A stretch of DNA of 16,649 nucleotides, taken from positions 1 through 16,649 of the forward strand of contig JADHWR010000024.1 of assembly GCA_016783355.1 (NCBI GenBank). The letters run 5' to 3'. Positions 13,742 to 16,649 of this stretch are shown piece by piece. How positions within the stretch are numbered: the first letter of the stretch is position 1; each line of letters starts with the position of its first letter. A program made the position numbers and the translations under genes. This DNA is from Candidatus Omnitrophota bacterium (GTDB lineage Bacteria; Omnitrophota; Gorgyraeia; Gygaellales; JAHJCI01). The notes beneath the pieces were generated by a model. The model made no database searches. It worked only from the letters and a program-made list of their open reading frames with translations, and had not been told where the DNA came from.

Positions 13742-13764
13742 ATTTGGAAGTCCGACTTCCAAAT
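13742..13764. repeat. Perfect 10-bp palindrome upstream of the PAC2 gene
   Basis: ATTTGGAAGT, loop CCG, ACTTCCAAAT (13742-13764), ending 12 bases before the ATG at 13777. The structure could end the toxin transcript or influence initiation of the next gene. The sequence GGAAGTCCGACTTCC looks like a dispersed palindromic repeat, but only one copy is present here. Confidence 0.6.
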
Positions 13765-13776
13765 ATTGAGGATAAT

Positions 13777-14769
13777 ATGGAAAAGATAAAGTTTTTCAAA
13801 AAACCAAGGCTAAAAGACCCAATTATGATTGCCCTCTGGCCAGGGATGGGAGAAGTGGCTTATAAAACCGGCCTTTATTTGATTGAGCATTTGAAGTTCG
13901 AAAGATTTGCGACTTTTTCTGGTTCTGATTATTTTCCTCTCCAGGGGAGTATTATAAAAGAAGGAATAATTTCCCTGGATGAACCCCCCTTTAATAATTT
14001 TTATTTCTGGAAGGATAAGACAAATAAGAAGAATGATATTATTCTCTTTATGAGTAAGACACAGCCGGACCCAATGAGAAGCAAGGATTATACTGATAAG
14101 ATTTTAGAGGTGGCGAAGTATTACAAGGTAAAATTAATCATCTCTATTGCGGCGATGCCTGCACCGATTGACCATGTTCAGGCCTCTCGTGTTTGGTTTT
14201 CTGTAACAGATAAGCAGTTATCAGCGAAGCTGCGTCAATTTGACCTAAAGATGATGAATACAGGTCAGATTAGCGGAATGAATGGGCTGTTTTTAGCCTT
14301 AGGAAAATTACAAGGCTTTATGGGTTTTTGTCTTTTAGGGGAGATTCCCTTTTATACTGTTCATATGGAAAACCCAAAGGCAACATTGGCAGTTTTAGAA
14401 AAATTGAAAGAGCTTTTCAATCTACCCTTAAATCTTAAACCCTTAGAAACACAAGCACAATTTATAGAAAGAGAGATTAACAAATTGGTCGATTACATTA
14501 AGGAGGGTCTTGAGATTCCTTCCGGCTCAAGTTTCGGCTCGGGGCCGATTAACCAGGAGGATATCCAGGAATTAAAGAAGGCTTTGGGTGAGTTTTCAAA
14601 ATTGCCACAGTCAGCGCGCAGTAGAATCGAAGAACTTTTTGCGTCAGCAAAGAAAGATGTTTCAAAAGCCAATCAGTTAAAACAGGAGCTGGATAAGTGG
14701 AATGTTTATAAGGAATATGAAGATAAATTCCTTGATTTATTCAGAAAGACTAAGGGTAAACTCCATTAG
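13777..14769 (+). CDS. PAC2 family protein (proteasome-assembly-chaperone-like fold)
   Basis: A 330-aa cytoplasmic protein. DPIMIALWPGMGEVAYKTGLYLI near the N-terminus is the PAC2-family opening (WPGMGxVA). It is followed by a purine-phosphorylase-like alternation, including IILFMSKTQPDP, YKVKLIISIAAMPAP, and MMNTGQISGMNGLFLALGK, then LGEIPFYTVHMENPKATLAVLEKL. The C-terminal 100 residues are helical and charged, probably coiled coil (IQELKKALGEFSKLP, SRIEELFASAKKDVSKANQLKQELD). I chose ATG 13777 because TGAGGA lies just upstream and homology starts there; the frame also extends to a TTG at 13744, inside a palindrome. Archaeal and eukaryotic relatives assist proteasome assembly, but no proteasome genes are seen here. 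The bacterial function is unknown. Confidence 0.85.
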   Translation: MEKIKFFKKPRLKDPIMIALWPGMGEVAYKTGLYLIEHLKFERFATFSGSDYFPLQGSIIKEGIISLDEPPFNNFYFWKDKTNKKNDIILFMSKTQPDPMRSKDYTDKILEVAKYYKVKLIISIAAMPAPIDHVQASRVWFSVTDKQLSAKLRQFDLKMMNTGQISGMNGLFLALGKLQGFMGFCLLGEIPFYTVHMENPKATLAVLEKLKELFNLPLNLKPLETQAQFIEREINKLVDYIKEGLEIPSGSSFGSGPINQEDIQELKKALGEFSKLPQSARSRIEELFASAKKDVSKANQLKQELDKWNVYKEYEDKFLDLFRKTKGKLH

Positions 14770-14782
14770 AAAGACAGAATTT

Positions 14783-15514
14783 ATGAGAACCAAAAAAATT
14801 GAAGAGCGCTTTTATCGCAACTGGACAAATACAGATGACCTTGTTAAATCACGGATACAGATTCAAGAAACAGACCTACAGATTCTTACCGAGAGGAGCA
14901 TAAATGAGAGCTGGCTTAAAAAAAGAATTCTTTGTTACCGCCGGGATATTCAAGATTACATTTCCCGGCAGCCGCGATTTTTAACCTCTCTTAAGCCTGT
15001 ATCTAGCGAATTAGATGCCCCGGCAATCATAAAATTAATGACGAAAGCAAGTAAGGTCGCCGATGTTGGCCCAATGGCTGCGGTTGCGGGGGCGATTGCT
15101 CAATTTTTAGGCAGGGATTTATTAAAGCAAGGTTATGGTGAAATAATTATTGAGAATGGCGGCGATATTTTTTTAAAAACAAAAAGATGTCGCTGCGTGG
15201 GTATATTTGCGGGTAAATCAGGATTTTCAAGAAAACTTGCTTTAAAGATTGAGCCCGGAATTTCTCCCTGTGGCATATGTACATCTTCAGCAACAGTAGG
15301 CCATTCCTTAAGTCTGGGAAAGAGTGACGGTGCAGTTATTTTAGCAAAGGATGCTGCATTGGCCGATGCCTTAGCTACTGCAACATGTAATTTGGTAGAC
15401 TCTCGCCGGGACCTTAACAAAGCCATTGAATTTGCCAAAAATATTAATGGGGTTTTGGGTGCAGTGATTATCCTGGGAGACGAGCTGATTAGCTGGGGAG
15501 TAGAGTTTGTATGA
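14783..15514 (+). CDS. UPF0280 family protein (ApbE-like fold)
   Basis: A 243-aa protein of the UPF0280 family, related to ApbE, the FAD:protein FMN transferase, but with unproven activity. Conserved parts are ERFYRNWTNTDDLVKSRIQIQETDL near the start, VADVGPMAAVAGAIAQFLGRDLL, EIIIENGGDIFL (the ENGGDI motif shared with ApbE), CGICTSSATVGHSLSLGKSDGAVILAKDAALADALATATCN, and a C-terminal strand GAVIILGDELISWG. ATG 14783 is preferred over the ATG at 14702 since homology begins there and the earlier start lies inside the PAC2 gene. It follows PAC2 by 13 bases and abuts the radical SAM gene. In other genomes UPF0280 often sits near NIL/ferredoxin proteins, so a redox or cofactor role is plausible. 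Confidence 0.88.
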   Translation: MRTKKIEERFYRNWTNTDDLVKSRIQIQETDLQILTERSINESWLKKRILCYRRDIQDYISRQPRFLTSLKPVSSELDAPAIIKLMTKASKVADVGPMAAVAGAIAQFLGRDLLKQGYGEIIIENGGDIFLKTKRCRCVGIFAGKSGFSRKLALKIEPGISPCGICTSSATVGHSLSLGKSDGAVILAKDAALADALATATCNLVDSRRDLNKAIEFAKNINGVLGAVIILGDELISWGVEFV

Positions 15515-16436
15515 AATGAAGACTGTTGAGGTTTCAGCACAGCCAAGGATGGAAAGATTAGATTTAAAGGTAGGTTATGCGTGTATTAATGACTGCAAGT
15601 TTTGCGTTGTTGCAGATAAGCGCAAGTATGGCGAAAAAACAACACAACAGATTAAGCAGGAACTCGTTGATTCCTATCGAGAAGGAAGACGTGAGATAGT
15701 CTTTACAGGTGGGGAATGCACAATAAGAGAGGATATTCTTGAGATTGTTTCTTTTGCCAAAGAGGTAGGTTATTTAAATATTCAGATTCAGACAAACGGC
15801 AGAACATTTTCTTCCTTTGATTTTGCAAAAAAGATGGTCTTAGCAGGAATGACTGAGTTTGGCCCGGCACTACACGGCCCAACAGCTGAGATTCATGATT
15901 CCCTCACCCGCAGACCAGGTAGCTGGCGCCAGACAGTTTTAGGAATACATAACGTAAAGAAATTGGGCATCAGAACGCTGGCCAATGTTGTAATTACTAA
16001 ACCCAATTATAAGAGTTTACCTGAACTTGCCTCTTTATTTGTAAAATTAAAGATTGACCAGTTTCAATTTGCCTTTGTTCATATTTTAGGAAATGCCCGC
16101 CAATACTACACCGAGGTTGTTCCAAGGGTTTCTGCGGTGGCCCCTTATGTGAAAAAGGGCCTGGATATTGGCATAAAAGCAGGCTTGCGGGTAATGGTTG
16201 AGGCAATCCCCTTTTGTTTAATGAAAGACTATGAAAAGTATCTCTCTGAATTTTTTATCCCCCCTACTCAAGTAAAGGAGGTAGGTTGGCAGATAGATAA
16301 ATTTGAAGAGACAAGAAAGACGCAGGGAAAGAAAAAGTTCTTGACATGTGTGAATTGTAAATGGTATTCTTTGTGTGAAGGACCATGGAAGGAATACCCG
16401 GAGTTATTCGGAGAGAAAGAATTTAAGCCTGCCTGA
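15507..16436 (+). CDS. Radical SAM protein with C-terminal cysteine cluster
   Basis: A radical S-adenosylmethionine enzyme. CxxxCxxC is ACINDCKFC (C26, C30, C33 if started at TTG 15507), binding the catalytic [4Fe-4S] cluster. The glycine motif is FTGGECTIRED, followed by the TIM-barrel strands IQIQTNGRTF and VVITKPNYKSL. The C-terminal CVNCKWYSLCEGPWKEYPELFG has three Cys (CxxC-x5-C), as in shortened SPASM/auxiliary-cluster domains used in peptide modification. At 309 aa it is shorter than SPASM peptide maturases. TTG 15507 has GGAG 6 bases before it; ATG 15516, just after the UPF0280 stop, is the alternative (306 aa). The stop codon lies within a hairpin. A small leader-like ORF follows 41 bases later and is the suggested substrate. 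Confidence 0.9.
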   Translation: MYEMKTVEVSAQPRMERLDLKVGYACINDCKFCVVADKRKYGEKTTQQIKQELVDSYREGRREIVFTGGECTIREDILEIVSFAKEVGYLNIQIQTNGRTFSSFDFAKKMVLAGMTEFGPALHGPTAEIHDSLTRRPGSWRQTVLGIHNVKKLGIRTLANVVITKPNYKSLPELASLFVKLKIDQFQFAFVHILGNARQYYTEVVPRVSAVAPYVKKGLDIGIKAGLRVMVEAIPFCLMKDYEKYLSEFFIPPTQVKEVGWQIDKFEETRKTQGKKKFLTCVNCKWYSLCEGPWKEYPELFGEKEFKPA

Positions 16437-16450
16437 CGGTAGGCAGGCTT
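16425..16450 (+). terminator. 10-bp hairpin overlapping the radical SAM stop codon
   Basis: AAGCCTGCCT (16425-16434), loop GACGGT, AGGCAGGCTT (16441-16450), then ATTTTGG. The perfect stem with a short T-run could act as a partial terminator between the enzyme and the small ORF, giving unequal expression. The GCCTGCC...GGCAGGC sequence is of the type found as dispersed palindromes in several uncultured phyla; a degenerate relative lies at 4452-4467. Confidence 0.6.
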
Positions 16451-16477
16451 ATTTTGGCCTAAATGGGAGGCAAAACC

Positions 16478-16649
16478 ATGAAAAACGGAAAAAAGAACGG
16501 CAAGAGGCATTTTAAGAAGAAATTAGAGGACTTTATCCGTGATGAAACCGGTTTTATCTCAAAGGACAAAATCTTAAAGATAGGCATCGGAACAGTTACT
16601 GCCTTAGGAATAATGGCTTCCTTTTACACGCCCAGTGTAAACGCCCATA
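16478..16649 (+). CDS. Possible precursor peptide or small secreted protein, 3' end cut by window
   Basis: A strong ribosome site GGGAGG (16465-16470) precedes ATG 16478 by seven bases. The 57 visible residues begin with a very basic stretch (KNGKKNGKRHFKKKLEDF), then IRDETGFISKDKI, then a hydrophobic segment LKIGIGTVTALGIMASFY and TPSVNAH, where the window ends. A long polar leader ahead of a hydrophobic helix and an Ala-rich exit (V-N-A before His) fits either a leader for a radical-SAM-modified peptide, whose core would start near His57, or a long signal peptide with signal peptidase I cleavage after VNA. I cannot see the core. Its position behind the radical SAM gene favours the first reading, but that is inference. 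Confidence 0.55.
   Translation, partial: MKNGKKNGKRHFKKKLEDFIRDETGFISKDKILKIGIGTVTALGIMASFYTPSVNAH

Noticed and set aside
13744..13776. Upstream TTG start adding 11 residues to the PAC2 protein
   Set aside because: These codons fall in a palindrome, while ATG 13777 has TGAGGA at good spacing and matches where the family begins.
14702..14782. Upstream ATG extending the UPF0280 protein by 27 residues
   Set aside because: The extension lies wholly inside or just beyond the PAC2 gene in another frame, and family similarity begins only at the ATG at 14783.
15133..15546. 137-codon open frame on the minus strand
   Set aside because: It lies antisense inside the well-conserved UPF0280 gene, has no family resemblance, and is a by-product of that gene's codon pattern.

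Overview
The window reads as chromosome of an uncultured anaerobic bacterium with an outer membrane. A Candidatus Omnitrophota-like (PVC-related) lineage is my best guess. The reasons are moderately low GC, a 2-oxoacid:ferredoxin oxidoreductase subunit, Tad-type secretin genes, a FIST/histidine-kinase module, and several families of short palindromic repeats scattered between and inside genes. The taxonomic call is inference from gene content and style only.

Layout. (1) 1-2102, plus strand: the 3' end of a 2-oxoacid:ferredoxin oxidoreductase gamma subunit, gltX (glutamyl-tRNA synthetase), a small lipoprotein and tRNA-Gln(CTG), tightly packed. gltX carries a 75-bp in-frame palindromic insertion bounded by a 10-bp direct repeat. 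(2) 2103-3431: an accessory patch with a perfect hairpin, two 76-bp direct repeats, a four-helix-bundle (S23/IVP family) gene, remnants of a zeta-toxin-like kinase and its small partner gene, and tRNA-Leu(GAG). (3) 3457-7116, minus strand: a signalling operon read FIST sensor, membrane-anchored GAF histidine kinase, then REC-GGDEF response regulator. It has a near-consensus promoter that should give a leaderless FIST mRNA. (4) 7159-13120, plus strand: tRNA-Glu(CTC) with its own promoter, then a Tad/Flp pilus-type operon: small membrane protein, PpiC-type lipoprotein, CpaB, a secretin with a C-terminal TonB-like domain, and one polypeptide fusing a TadZ/CpaE-like ATPase to the TadA/CpaF motor ATPase. 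TadB, TadC, pilin and prepilin peptidase are not in the window. (5) 13150-13667: a type II toxin-antitoxin pair (DUF2281-like antitoxin, MazF/PemK-like toxin). (6) 13742-16649: a PAC2-family protein, a UPF0280 (ApbE-like) protein, a radical SAM enzyme with an extra C-terminal cysteine cluster, and a truncated small ORF with a basic leader and a hydrophobic segment. That ORF could be a precursor peptide modified by the radical SAM enzyme.

How the parts work together. The Tad genes should form the outer-membrane channel, its periplasmic parts and the cytoplasmic motor, with the PpiC lipoprotein a possible folding helper. The FIST-HK-GGDEF operon would turn a small-molecule signal into a c-di-GMP output. 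It is transcribed away from the Tad operon, across a region of divergent promoters, and a regulatory link is possible but unproven. The most system-like candidates are the radical SAM/peptide pair at the right edge, the secretin-TonB fusion and the TadZ-TadA fusion.
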